DNA of 61,667 nt from Gemmiger sp. An120 (GTDB lineage: Bacteria > Bacillota > Clostridia > Oscillospirales > Ruminococcaceae). The stretch is from NCBI RefSeq assembly GCF_002160955.1, contig NZ_NFLN01000016.1, positions 1 to 61,667 of the forward strand, in the 5' to 3' direction. Positions 1 through 7,276 of this stretch are shown here, one piece after another; within the stretch, counting starts at the first letter, position 1, and the number at the start of each line of letters is the position of its first letter. The notes beneath the pieces were generated by a model. The model was given only the letters and a program-made list of their open reading frames with translations, was not told where the DNA came from and did no database searches. The translations under genes and the position numbers were made by a program.

Positions 1-77
1 GGATGGTCAGGCATGCAGGATAAATGCCCTTACGGGCACCCCCGGCGATGCCGGGGCCCCTGCACGCCTGCCCATCC
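1..77. repeat. Palindromic three-way-junction element, copy 1
   Basis: An outer stem GGATGG (1-6) pairs with CCATCC (72-77) and continues with mismatches. Inside are two hairpins: TGCCC/GGGCA (25-29 with 34-38) and CCCCGGC/GCCGGGG (40-46 with 50-56). The element lies in frame inside the partial coding sequence 2-199. Confidence 0.75.
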
Positions 78-199
78 GTCCGCTGTGTAAGCGGACATCT
101 GCGGATGCGGCAGCCTTTAAGAAAGGCTGCCTTATCTCGCAGCTGTTGCCGCCCGATGATATAACGGTCGTGGTCATGCAGCTGGAGAAAGCGGTGTAA
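2..199 (+). CDS. C-terminal end of a PP2C/SpoIIE-type phosphatase-like protein (partial)
   Basis: A frame is open from the window edge to TAA at 197-199. Its last residues read PPDDITVVVMQLEKAV; an Asp-Asp-(Ile/Met)-Thr-Val-Val-Val strand close to the C-terminus is the final metal-binding motif of PP2C/SpoIIE/RsbU serine phosphatases. The preceding ~40 residues are encoded by the palindromic element, so the element appears inserted in frame near the 3' end of the gene. The phosphatase assignment rests on one short motif and the catalytic core lies outside the window. Alternatively the frame is open by chance across the repeat. Later copies at 228 and 454 repeat the same 3' end without an uninterrupted upstream frame. 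Confidence 0.4.
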   Translation, partial: DGQACRINALTGTPGDAGAPARLPIRPLCKRTSADAAAFKKGCLISQLLPPDDITVVVMQLEKAV

Positions 200-227
200 A
201 ACAGGCTGTGCGTTTCGGGCCGCTCCC

Positions 228-304
228 GGATGGTCAGGCATGCAGGATAAATGCCCTTACGGGCACCCCCGGCGATGCCGGGGCCCCTGCACGCCTGCCC
301 ATCC
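228..304. repeat. Palindromic three-way-junction element, copy 2
   Basis: Essentially identical to copy 1: outer GGATGG with CCATCC (299-304) and the same two inner hairpins. It lies downstream of the stop codon at 197-199, in sequence that no longer keeps one open frame through to the next TAA. Confidence 0.75.
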
Positions 305-453
305 GTCCGCTGTGTAAGCGGACATCTGCGGATGCGGCAGCCTTTAGAAAGGCTGCCTTATCTCGCAGCTGTTGCCGCCCGATGATATCACGGTCGTGGT
401 CATGCAGTTGGAGAAAGCGGTGTAAAACAGGCTGTGCGTTTCGGGCCGCTCCC

Positions 454-528
454 GGATACTACGGGCGTGGGATGAATGGCCTCCGGCCACCCCGGGCGTT
501 GCCCGGGCCCCCACTGCCCTGCGTATCC
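454..528. repeat. Palindromic three-way-junction element, copy 3 (diverged, base pairing kept)
   Basis: Sequence differs from copies 1 and 2 at many places, but the pairing is kept: outer GGATAC (454-459) with GTATCC (523-528), inner TGGCC/GGCCA (477-481 with 485-489) and CCCGGGC/GCCCGGG (491-497 with 501-507). Each stem carries compensatory changes relative to copy 1. Confidence 0.75.
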
Positions 529-665
529 GTCCGCTGTGTAAGCGGACATCTGCGGATGCGGCAGCCCTCGAAAGGGCTGCCTTATCTCGCAGCTGTTGCC
601 GCCCGATGACATCACGGTCGTGGTCATGCAGTTGGAGAAAGCGGTGTAAACCGCGACAAAACAAA

Positions 666-701
666 AACCCCGCCGTACCGGCATCCCGGTACGGCGGGGT
701 T
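666..701. terminator. Bidirectional intrinsic terminator
   Basis: A 14-bp perfect stem (666-679 with 688-701), loop GGCATCCC. On the minus strand it is followed by a U run (plus-strand AAAAA at 663-667) and lies just after the fba stop codon. The plus side has a weaker T-rich tail and could close transcripts from the left. Confidence 0.85.
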
Positions 702-724
702 TGTTTCGTTTACAGACGAGCGGC

Positions 725-1588
725 TCAGGCCTTGCCTACGCTGCCGAACAGCTCCATCTTCTCCAGCACGGTGGCCTTGATGGCCTCGGCGCCGGGAGCC
801 AGCAGCTTGCGGGGGTCGAAGCCCTTGCCCTGCAGGTCCTTGCCGGCCTCGATGTAGGCGCGGGTGGCGGCGGCGAAGCTCAGCTGGCACTCGGTGTTCA
901 CGTTGATCTTGCTCACACCCAGGCTGATGGCCTTCTTGATCATATCCTCGGGGATGCCGGTGCCGCCATGCAGCACCAGGGGGATACCGTCGGTAGCCTT
1001 GTGGATGGCGTCCAGAGCCTCAAAGTCCAGGCCCTTCCAGTTGGCGGGGTACTTGCCATGGATGTTGCCGATACCGGCAGCCAGGAAGTCGATGCCCAGA
1101 TCGGCGATCTTCTTGCACTCGGCGGGGTCGGCCACTTCGCCGGCGCCCACAACGCCGTCTTCCTCGCCGCCGATGCTGCCCACCTCGGCCTCAATGGAGA
1201 TGCCCTTGGAATGGGCCAGCTCCACCAGCTCGGTGGTCTTGGCGATGTTCTCTTCGATGGGGTAGTGGCTGCCATCGAACATGATGCTGCTGAAACCGGC
1301 TTCCACGCAGGCCTTGGCGCCTTCGTAGCTGCCGTGGTCCAGGTGCAGGGCCACCGGCACGGTGATGCCCAGGGTCTCCACCATGGCTTTGACCATGGCG
1401 GCCACGGTCTTGTAACCGGTCATATACTTGCCGGCGCCCTCGGACACGCCCAGGATCACCGGGCTGTTGGCCTCCTGCGCGGCCAGCAGAATGGACTTGG
1501 TCCACTCCAGGTTGTTGATGTTGAACTGACCCACGGCATAATGACCGTCACGGGCCTTTTTGAGCATTTCGGTTGCGCTAACCAGCAT
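725..1588 (-). CDS. fba: Class II fructose-1,6-bisphosphate aldolase
   Basis: Zinc-dependent aldolase of glycolysis and gluconeogenesis, cytoplasmic; cleaves fructose-1,6-bisphosphate to dihydroxyacetone phosphate and glyceraldehyde-3-phosphate. The 287-residue product has the family hallmarks: N-terminal MLVSATEMLKKARDGHYAVGQ, LHLDHGS (zinc ligand and catalytic region), EAEVGSIGGEEDG, a zinc-ligand His in NIHGKYP, VLHGGTGIP, and the phosphate-binding KINVNTECQ. Length is normal. I chose the ATG at 1588 because AGGAGG lies about 6-12 bases upstream; the frame stays open further upstream but without family similarity. A TATACT at 1656-1661 on this strand is a likely -10 box. Single-gene transcript, divergent from rlmB, ending at the strong hairpin at 666-701. 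Confidence 0.97.
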   Translation of the reverse strand: MLVSATEMLKKARDGHYAVGQFNINNLEWTKSILLAAQEANSPVILGVSEGAGKYMTGYKTVAAMVKAMVETLGITVPVALHLDHGSYEGAKACVEAGFSSIMFDGSHYPIEENIAKTTELVELAHSKGISIEAEVGSIGGEEDGVVGAGEVADPAECKKIADLGIDFLAAGIGNIHGKYPANWKGLDFEALDAIHKATDGIPLVLHGGTGIPEDMIKKAISLGVSKINVNTECQLSFAAATRAYIEAGKDLQGKGFDPRKLLAPGAEAIKATVLEKMELFGSVGKA

Positions 1589-1738
1589 CGTTGCACTCCT
1601 CCTGATCATTGATCGGTACCCCCGCTTTGCGCGGGCCTGTCCTTCTCTGCCTAACAGTATAGCCCAAATCCGGCACAAAATCAATCGGCATTTTCGCGCC
1701 TTTACGTCCCAATCTGCGCGGCGGGGCCGGGTAAAGCG

Positions 1739-1876
1739 TTTTCAACGCACAGTTATGTTGAAACCTTGTGCGGGAAACTGTTGAAAACTCGGTTGAAACG
1801 GTGGAGAACGAAAAACTTAAACCGATGAAATGGCCACTTTTGAACATTTTCCACAGGGTTTTCAACATGTGGAAAA
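1739..1876. other. Cluster of TTTTC(A/C)ACA nine-mers (DnaA-box-like) between divergent genes
   Basis: The 460-base gap between fba and rlmB is visibly AT-richer than its flanks and holds repeats of TTTTC(A/C)ACA or its one-base variants in both orientations: 1739 (variant), 1756-1764, 1779-1787, 1791-1799, 1847-1855, 1859-1867 and 1868-1876. The last two abut as an inverted pair. TTTTCCACA differs from the DnaA box TTATCCACA at one base. It could be a DnaA-binding locus, an origin part, or operator repeats for the divergent promoters. Confidence 0.5.
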
Positions 1877-1958
1877 CAGCAACGCCCGATTACCTGTTGT
1901 ATAACCGGCTTTACAAAACGGGAAAAATTATCCCGCCCCGGAACCATAGCAAAAAAGG

Positions 1959-1987
1959 TAGAAAAAGCGCCGTGGGAATGGTATACT
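1959..1987 (+). promoter_or_regulatory. Promoter of rlmB (extended -10)
   Basis: TAGAAA (1959-1964), 17-bp spacer, TATACT (1982-1987) preceded by TGG, giving an extended -10 element 63 bases before the rlmB start. Confidence 0.6.
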
Positions 1988-2050
1988 GAAAGAGGATCGT
2001 CCCCGCGCGTATATGGGCGCGTATTCGACAGGGGGACACGGGAGGATACG

Positions 2051-2833
2051 ATGAGCGAACAGCAAAAGCATACGGGCGGCGCGGCAGAAAAGGACGCGGG
2101 CCTGGTCTACGGCAAAAATCCGGTCACCGAGCTGCTGAAAAGCGGCGCGGGGGTGGACACTGTCCTGCTGGCCGACGGGCTGGCCCCCCAGGTGGCTTCC
2201 TACTATACAGCGCTGGCCAAGCAGGCGGGCGCGGTGGTCAAGCGGGTGCATCCCGCCAAGCTGCGCAGCCTGTGCGGCACCGAAAGCCACCAGGGCGTGG
2301 CGGCCTTTGCCAGCATGATCCGGTACGCCACCCTGGACGAGGTGCTGGCGTCGGCGGCCGAAAAAGGGGAGGATCCGCTGCTGGTGCTGGCGGACGGCAT
2401 CGAAGACCCCCACAATCTGGGGGCGGTGATCCGCACGGCGCTGCTGTGCGGGGCCCACGGGGTGGTGATCCCCAAGCGGGGCGGCGCCCAGCTGACCCCC
2501 ACCGTAATCAAGAGCAGCGCCGGGGCGGCGACCCGCCTGCCGGTGGCCCGGGTGGCCAACATCGGGGAGACGATCCGCCGCCTGAAAGAGCAGAATGTTT
2601 TCGTCTACTGTGCCGACCTGGACGGCCAGCCCCCCCACAAGACCAACCTGACCGGCCCGCTGGCGCTGGTGATGGGGGCCGAGGGCGCGGGGGTCAGCCC
2701 GCTGGTGCGCCGCCTGTGCGACGGGGCGGTGCGGCTGGATATGGCGGCCCGCGGCACCGGGGTGGACAGCTTCAATGTGTCGGTAGCGGCCGGCATCATT
2801 TTGTATGAGATCATGCGCCAGCGTCAAAACTGA
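2051..2833 (+). CDS. rlmB: 23S rRNA 2'-O-methyltransferase, SpoU/TrmH family (RlmB-like)
   Basis: SAM-dependent ribose methyltransferase acting on 23S rRNA. The 260-residue product has an N-terminal substrate-binding domain (about 18-90: YGKNPVTELLKSG... ESHQGVAAFAS) and a C-terminal SPOUT knot domain with the three SpoU motifs: GIEDPHNLGAVIRTA near 120, VMGAEGAGVSP near 210 and DSFNVSVAAGIILYE near 240. Length matches RlmB/YacO. GGGAGG is placed 6 bases before the ATG. It lies 29 bases before the next gene and may be co-transcribed with it. The exact target (Gm2251-type or another) cannot be read from sequence. Confidence 0.92.
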   Translation: MSEQQKHTGGAAEKDAGLVYGKNPVTELLKSGAGVDTVLLADGLAPQVASYYTALAKQAGAVVKRVHPAKLRSLCGTESHQGVAAFASMIRYATLDEVLASAAEKGEDPLLVLADGIEDPHNLGAVIRTALLCGAHGVVIPKRGGAQLTPTVIKSSAGAATRLPVARVANIGETIRRLKEQNVFVYCADLDGQPPHKTNLTGPLALVMGAEGAGVSPLVRRLCDGAVRLDMAARGTGVDSFNVSVAAGIILYEIMRQRQN

Positions 2834-2862
2834 TACCGGCGTGCAGAGAGGAGGAACCGATC

Positions 2863-5463
2863 ATGGCCCGTGAACGATCCAATGATCCGGTAGAACAGAT
2901 CCTGGAAGGGCTGGGGGTGGAAAACGCCTCCAACACCGGGGCCAGCGATGCCGCGGTGGATGATATTCTGGCCGGTCTGGGGCTGCAAAGCGACCCGGTG
3001 CCGACGGCCCGTCCGGCACAGAAGCCCGCCCAGCCCCGGCAGCAGGCGGCAAAACCGGCGGCGCAGCCCAAGCCCGCGGCCCAGCCCAAGGCAGCTCCGC
3101 AGCCGAAACCGGCCCAGGCCCGGCCGGTAAATGCGCCGAAAGCCCAGCCCCGTCCGGCGGAAAAGCCTGTCCCGGCCCGTCAGGAGCCGGTGCAGGAAGC
3201 CACCGGCGAGATCCGGCTGGGGGATGTGTTCGGCGCGGCCCCGGCCCGCCCGGCGGAGAAGCCCGCCCGGCATACGCCCGCCGCAGATACCGCCCCCACC
3301 CGGGAAGCGGCAAAGCCGGCGGGCAGACCCTCTCTGGAGGACAGCCTGACCCTGGACGATGAGTTTACCCGCTTTTTCACCGAGAGTGTGGCGGTGGTGC
3401 CGGACGAACAGGAAGAGACCGAGCGGGTGAGCCTGTGGCAGCGGCTGCGCAAGGGCCGCGCCGCCAAGCATGACTCCAGCGGCGACACCGTGATGCTGCC
3501 GGAGCGGGAGGAGGCCATGGAGGCCACCGGCGAGATCAACCTGCGGGGCGCCGTGGGCGAGATCAAGCTGAAGGTAGCGCCCCAGCGGGTGGAAGCATAC
3601 TCTGAAGAGGAGGACGCCACCCGCCCCATCGAGCTGGACCGGGACGATCGGGAACCCGACGACCGCACCGGCGGCCGGCCCCGGCTGTTTGGCAGCCGGG
3701 AACCGGAGGACGTGGACGAAGAGCCGGTGCAGAGCACCGAGTACGAGACCCTGGAGGACGGCCCCGCCGTTCAGACCAAGCTGGAAAGCGCCGGGGCGAA
3801 CCTGTCGCTGCGGGTGGCCCTCACCGGCGTGCTGGGCGTGGCGCTGCTGTATCTGGGAATGTCGGCCAGCCTGGCCGGGGTCCCGGCGCCTGCCCCCATC
3901 GACCCGGCCATGGCGCCGGGGGCGTTCCTGGCAGTAAATCTGATCCTGCTGCTGGCGGCGCTGGTAGTGAATTTCCCCACCCTGGCCTCCGGCCTGACCG
4001 GGCTGGCCAAAAACCCGAATCCGGATACCCTGGCCACCTTTGCGGGGCTGGGCGCGCTGGTGCAGCTGGCCGCCTGCCTGATTGCCGGCAAAGCCTGGGA
4101 CCCCTCCGCCGTGACCCTGTTTGCGGGGCCTGCGGTGCTGCTGCTGGCCTTTAACGCGGCGGGCCGCCGGATGATGAACGGCGTGATCAGCCGCAACTTC
4201 CAGGCGGTTACCTCCGGGCTGGACCGGGAGGCCGCCTATCTGGTGCACAACCGGGAACTGACCGCCCGGCTGGCCGCCGGTACCGGCGAGCCGGACCCGG
4301 CGCTGCTGATCAGCCGCCCCACCGAACTGATGCGGGGCTTCATGCGGCAGAGCTTCTCCGCCCGGCCCGGCGACGCGCTGGCCCGCAAACTGGCCTGGGG
4401 CCAGCTGGCAGCAGGCGTTGTGGCTCTGATCGGCGGCGCGGTGATCGGCAAATCTGCCCTGACGGCGGTGTCCTCCCTGGCGGGCACCCTCTGCCTGGCA
4501 GCTCCGGTCTGCGCCACCCTGGTCAGCGCGGTGCCCAGCCTGATGCTGCAGAAAAGCGCCTCCCGCGTGGGGGCGGTGGTGCCCGGCTGGAGCGCCCAGG
4601 AAGAACTGGGCAGCGCCAACATGATCCTGGTGGGGGCGCGGGACCTGTTCCCCGCCGGATGCGTGCGGCTGCACGGCATCAAGACCTTTGAGAAAGAGCG
4701 CATCGATCTGGCCATCCTGTACGCCGCTTCGGTGCTGGTCAAGGGCTGCGACACCCTGCGGGATGTGTTCCTGGCCATTATCCAGAACAAGACCGAGATG
4801 CTGTTCCCGGTGGAAAACCTGACCAACGAGCCCGGCCTGGGCTTCACCGGCTGGGTGCAGAACAACCGGGTGCTGGTGGGCAACCGGGAACTGATGCGCA
4901 AGCACGGGGTGGACACCCCCTCCCGGGACTATGAGAGCCGCTACACCCGCGGCGGCCGGGAACTGGTTTACCTGGCGGTGTCCGGGCGGCTGTTCGGCAT
5001 GTTCCTGGTCAGCTACAAGGCGAATCCCTCTACCCGCCGGGTGCTGCACCGGCTGCATGGCCGGGGCATCTCGGTGCTGGTCAAGAGCGATGACTTCACC
5101 CTGAACAGCACCCTTGTCAGCCAGGTGTACAGCCTGCCCGAGGGCTGCATCAAGGTGCTGGAAGCCTCCGACCTGGCAGCGCTGGCCCCGGCTACCGCCT
5201 ACCAGCCCGCCTCGGACGGCTGTATGCTGCACATCGGCTCCTTTGCCTCCTTTGTGGGCGGCATGGATGCGGCTGCCGGGGCGGTGGCTGCCGAGAGCAG
5301 CGCCAATCTGGTGCAGGCTGTGTCGGTGGGGATCGGCTGCCTGATGGCGGTGCTGCTGGCCTTTACCGGCGGCCTGGTGGGGCTGGCCCTGCCCGCCATG
5401 GTGCTGTATCACGCTGCCTGGGCCGCTTTGACCCTGGCCCTGCCCCTGATCCGCAAATATTGA
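2863..5463 (+). CDS. Large membrane protein with degenerate P-type-ATPase-like domain
   Basis: 866 residues. Residues 1-170 are Pro/Ala/Lys-rich and look disordered. About 170-310 is acidic and repeats the phrase ATGEI(N/R)L three times (near 111, 223 and 230). From about 330 there are paired hydrophobic segments, then a soluble part (about 570-770) recalling the N and P domains of P-type ATPases (FTGWVQNNRVLVGNRELMRKHGV), and a last membrane pair to 866. The DKTGT phosphorylation motif, the TGE loop and GDGxND are all missing, so transport by phosphorylation is not expected. A GAGGAGG site precedes the ATG. It directly follows rlmB. I read it as a pseudo-P-type ATPase of unknown, perhaps regulatory or cell-envelope, role. 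Confidence 0.7.
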   Translation: MARERSNDPVEQILEGLGVENASNTGASDAAVDDILAGLGLQSDPVPTARPAQKPAQPRQQAAKPAAQPKPAAQPKAAPQPKPAQARPVNAPKAQPRPAEKPVPARQEPVQEATGEIRLGDVFGAAPARPAEKPARHTPAADTAPTREAAKPAGRPSLEDSLTLDDEFTRFFTESVAVVPDEQEETERVSLWQRLRKGRAAKHDSSGDTVMLPEREEAMEATGEINLRGAVGEIKLKVAPQRVEAYSEEEDATRPIELDRDDREPDDRTGGRPRLFGSREPEDVDEEPVQSTEYETLEDGPAVQTKLESAGANLSLRVALTGVLGVALLYLGMSASLAGVPAPAPIDPAMAPGAFLAVNLILLLAALVVNFPTLASGLTGLAKNPNPDTLATFAGLGALVQLAACLIAGKAWDPSAVTLFAGPAVLLLAFNAAGRRMMNGVISRNFQAVTSGLDREAAYLVHNRELTARLAAGTGEPDPALLISRPTELMRGFMRQSFSARPGDALARKLAWGQLAAGVVALIGGAVIGKSALTAVSSLAGTLCLAAPVCATLVSAVPSLMLQKSASRVGAVVPGWSAQEELGSANMILVGARDLFPAGCVRLHGIKTFEKERIDLAILYAASVLVKGCDTLRDVFLAIIQNKTEMLFPVENLTNEPGLGFTGWVQNNRVLVGNRELMRKHGVDTPSRDYESRYTRGGRELVYLAVSGRLFGMFLVSYKANPSTRRVLHRLHGRGISVLVKSDDFTLNSTLVSQVYSLPEGCIKVLEASDLAALAPATAYQPASDGCMLHIGSFASFVGGMDAAAGAVAAESSANLVQAVSVGIGCLMAVLLAFTGGLVGLALPAMVLYHAAWAALTLALPLIRKY

Positions 5464-5473
5464 GCGGTTTCGC

Positions 5474-5502
5474 TTGACTTTTTTGCGCGCACCATGTATA
5501 CT
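5474..5502 (+). promoter_or_regulatory. Promoter of rubrerythrin gene
   Basis: TTGACT (5474-5479), 17-bp spacer, TATACT (5497-5502), about 65 bases before the start codon. Confidence 0.8.
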
Positions 5503-5568
5503 GAGAGCAGAAAACAAGAATACTTCCTATTTAATACAAAACCTGAGTAAAGAAAGGAGCATTCCCCC

Positions 5569-6111
5569 ATGAAAGACCTGAAAGGCACCCGTACCGAAGC
5601 CAACCTGCAGACCGCTTTTGCCGGCGAGAGCATGGCCCGCAACAAGTACACCTACTACGCCAGCCGCGCCAAGAAGGACGGCTACAACCAGATTGCCGCG
5701 ATCTTTGAGGAGACTGCCGGCAACGAGAAGGAGCATGCCAAGCTGTGGTTCAAGCTGCTGCACGGCGGCGCAGTGCCCGATACTCTGACCAACCTGGCGG
5801 ACGCCGCTGCCGGTGAGAACTACGAGTGGACCGATATGTACTCCAAGATGGCCGAGGAGGCCCGCGAGGAGGGCTTTGACGAGATCGCCCGTCTGTTTGA
5901 CGGTGTGGCCGCCATCGAGAAGGAGCATGAGGAGCGCTACCGCAAGCTGGCCGAGAACATCAACAACGGCCAGGTCTTTGCCCGCGAGACCCAGCAGGTG
6001 TGGATCTGCACCAACTGCGGTCATGTGCACATCGGCACTCACGCCCCCGAGGTGTGCCCGGTCTGCGCCCATCCCCAGGCCTACTTTGTGATCCGTCCCA
6101 CCAATTATTGA
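5569..6111 (+). CDS. rbr: Rubrerythrin
   Basis: Non-haem di-iron peroxidase that removes hydrogen peroxide in anaerobes, receiving electrons through its own rubredoxin-like iron centre. The 180-residue protein has an N-terminal four-helix ferritin-like domain ([19 protein letters not shown] near 17; [14 protein letters not shown] near 49; [12 protein letters not shown] near 117) carrying the Glu/His di-iron ligands, and a C-terminal rubredoxin domain with CTNCG near 145 and CPVC near 162. Length is normal. AAAGGAG precedes the ATG. Own promoter at 5474-5502 and strong terminator at 6130-6160 make it a single-gene unit. Supports an anaerobic host. Confidence 0.97.
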   Translation: MKDLKGTRTEANLQTAFAGESMARNKYTYYASRAKKDGYNQIAAIFEETAGNEKEHAKLWFKLLHGGAVPDTLTNLADAAAGENYEWTDMYSKMAEEAREEGFDEIARLFDGVAAIEKEHEERYRKLAENINNGQVFARETQQVWICTNCGHVHIGTHAPEVCPVCAHPQAYFVIRPTNY

Positions 6112-6129
6112 TTGGTTGTTGCCTGATCG

Positions 6130-6160
6130 GCCCCGTCTGCAGCGGCAGACGGGGCTTTTT
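6130..6160 (+). terminator. Terminator after rubrerythrin
   Basis: 11-bp perfect stem (6130-6140 with 6145-6155), loop AGCG, then TTTTT. Confidence 0.92.
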
Positions 6161-6172
6161 GTGGTAAAAACC

Positions 6173-6201
6173 TTGGCCAGCCGGGAAAACTGTGCTATAC
6201 T
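6173..6201 (+). promoter_or_regulatory. Promoter of the ArsP_2-type permease gene
   Basis: TTGGCC (6173-6178), 17-bp spacer, TATACT (6196-6201), 62 bases before the start codon. Confidence 0.65.
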
Positions 6202-6262
6202 GATACACATTCCGAATTTTATCTAACCCCGGGCCGGATTTTCCGGCGGAAGGAGAGTACCT

Positions 6263-7123
6263 TTGTTCCTGCATGTATTGGAGCATACGCTGGAGGATAC
6301 GCTGCGGATGCTGCCGTTCCTCTATCTGGCGTATCTGTTTATTGAATATATCGAGCAGCGGCAGGGCCAGCGCATCGAGCGGGCGCTGGCCGGCGGCGGG
6401 CGCTGGGGGGTCATCCCGGGCGCGGTGCTGGGCTGCGTGCCCCAGTGCGGGTTTTCCGCCATGGCGGCCAATCTGTACGGCGGCCGGGTGATCACCCTGG
6501 GCACCCTGATGGCGGTGTTCCTGGCCACCAGCGACGAGGCGGTGCCGCTGCTGATGGCCATGCCGGAAAAATGGCCGGCGCTGGCCGGGCTGCTGGCGGT
6601 CAAGATCGTCTGGGCGCTGGCGGCGGGTCTTTTGCTGGATACCGTGCTGCGTCCGCTGCTGCCCGCCGGTCTGGTGGGCGGCTACACCGGCCACGCCGAC
6701 GAGGTAGACTGCCATGAGGAACACGGCGAGCACAGCAATATCTTCCTGGCGGCGCTGCGGCATACCATCTCGATCTACCTGTATATCTTTGCGTTCAGCC
6801 TGCTGATCGGGCTGGTGGTGGAGGCGATCGGTGACGAGGCCATCGCTGCTTTCCTGGCCAGCCTGGGCCCGCTGCAGCCGGCGGTGGCGGCGCTGTTCGG
6901 CATGATCCCCAACTGCGCTTCCAGTGTGCTGCTTACCCAGCTGTACCTGTCCGGTACGCTGCCTTTCAGCAGCGTGGCGGCGGGGCTGTGCAGCGGCGCG
7001 GGCATCGGCCTGCTGGTGCTGTGGGAGACCAACCCCAGCCGCAAGCAGAACCTGTTCATCACCCTGCTGCTGTGGGCACTGGGTACCGCGGCGGGGCTGA
7101 TTCTGGCGCTGGCCGGGCTGTGA
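6263..7123 (+). CDS. Putative heavy-metal/manganese exporter, ArsP_2-type permease
   Basis: 286 residues with about eight to ten hydrophobic segments in two halves joined by a His/Asp/Glu-rich loop (GHADEVDCHEEHGEHS near 150-165) that could bind metal. Each half carries a similar small-residue motif with a conserved polar pair: GCVPQCGFSAMAANLYGG near 58 and GMIPNCASSVLLTQLYLSG near 213. These repeats are typical of the PF11449 (ArsP_2, formerly DUF2899) family, predicted to export metals or metalloids. The substrate is not established for the family. Start is TTG at 6263, placed 7 bases after AAGGAGAG; no ATG fits. Own promoter upstream; hairpin at 7169-7195 after the gene. Confidence 0.75.
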   Translation: MFLHVLEHTLEDTLRMLPFLYLAYLFIEYIEQRQGQRIERALAGGGRWGVIPGAVLGCVPQCGFSAMAANLYGGRVITLGTLMAVFLATSDEAVPLLMAMPEKWPALAGLLAVKIVWALAAGLLLDTVLRPLLPAGLVGGYTGHADEVDCHEEHGEHSNIFLAALRHTISIYLYIFAFSLLIGLVVEAIGDEAIAAFLASLGPLQPAVAALFGMIPNCASSVLLTQLYLSGTLPFSSVAAGLCSGAGIGLLVLWETNPSRKQNLFITLLLWALGTAAGLILALAGL

Positions 7124-7168
7124 GTGATGACCAAACGCCACAAAATTTGTACAATCGCGCCTTTCGCA

Positions 7169-7195
7169 GGGGGCGGGCTGTTTTGGCCCGCCCCC
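7169..7195 (+). terminator. GC-rich hairpin, probable weak terminator
   Basis: 10-bp stem GGGGGCGGGC with GCCCGCCCCC around a T-rich loop. The tail is only TTGTG, so termination may be weak and nagA may receive read-through. Confidence 0.5.
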
Positions 7196-7276
7196 TTGTG
7201 ATACAATAAGGGCAGAGATATGCGCGGGGCAATGGGCCCCGGCCTGATGCAATAGGCGAAAGGATGTGCTTTACTC

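Larger units (their letters stand above)
1..650. repeat. Three tandem copies of a ~227-bp unit
   Basis: Copies start at 1, 228 and 454. Copies 1 and 2 are nearly identical; copy 2 lacks one A in the run after the GGCAGCC arm. Copy 3 is diverged in its first 75 bases and then closely matches the others up to the TAA near 650. Each unit has a three-armed palindromic element, a second hairpin (TCCGC with GCGGA), a GGCAGCC/GGCTGCC hairpin, and a 3'-terminal coding stretch ending DDITVVVMQLEKAV-stop. The three base differences within that last stretch (ATA/ATC, CTG/TTG, GAT/GAC) are all synonymous. The array continues to the left window edge, so more copies may exist. Confidence 0.9.

Noticed and set aside
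208-890. Short frames across the left-edge repeat array
   Set aside because: They read through palindromes in changing phase and lack start signals; only copy 1 in the 2-199 frame leads to a recognisable ending.
2824-5517. 897-codon open frame on the minus strand opposite the 866-residue membrane protein
   Set aside because: Antisense shadow typical of high-GC codon use; His/Gln/Gly-rich translation with no fold, no ribosome binding site, and the plus-strand frame has clear domains.
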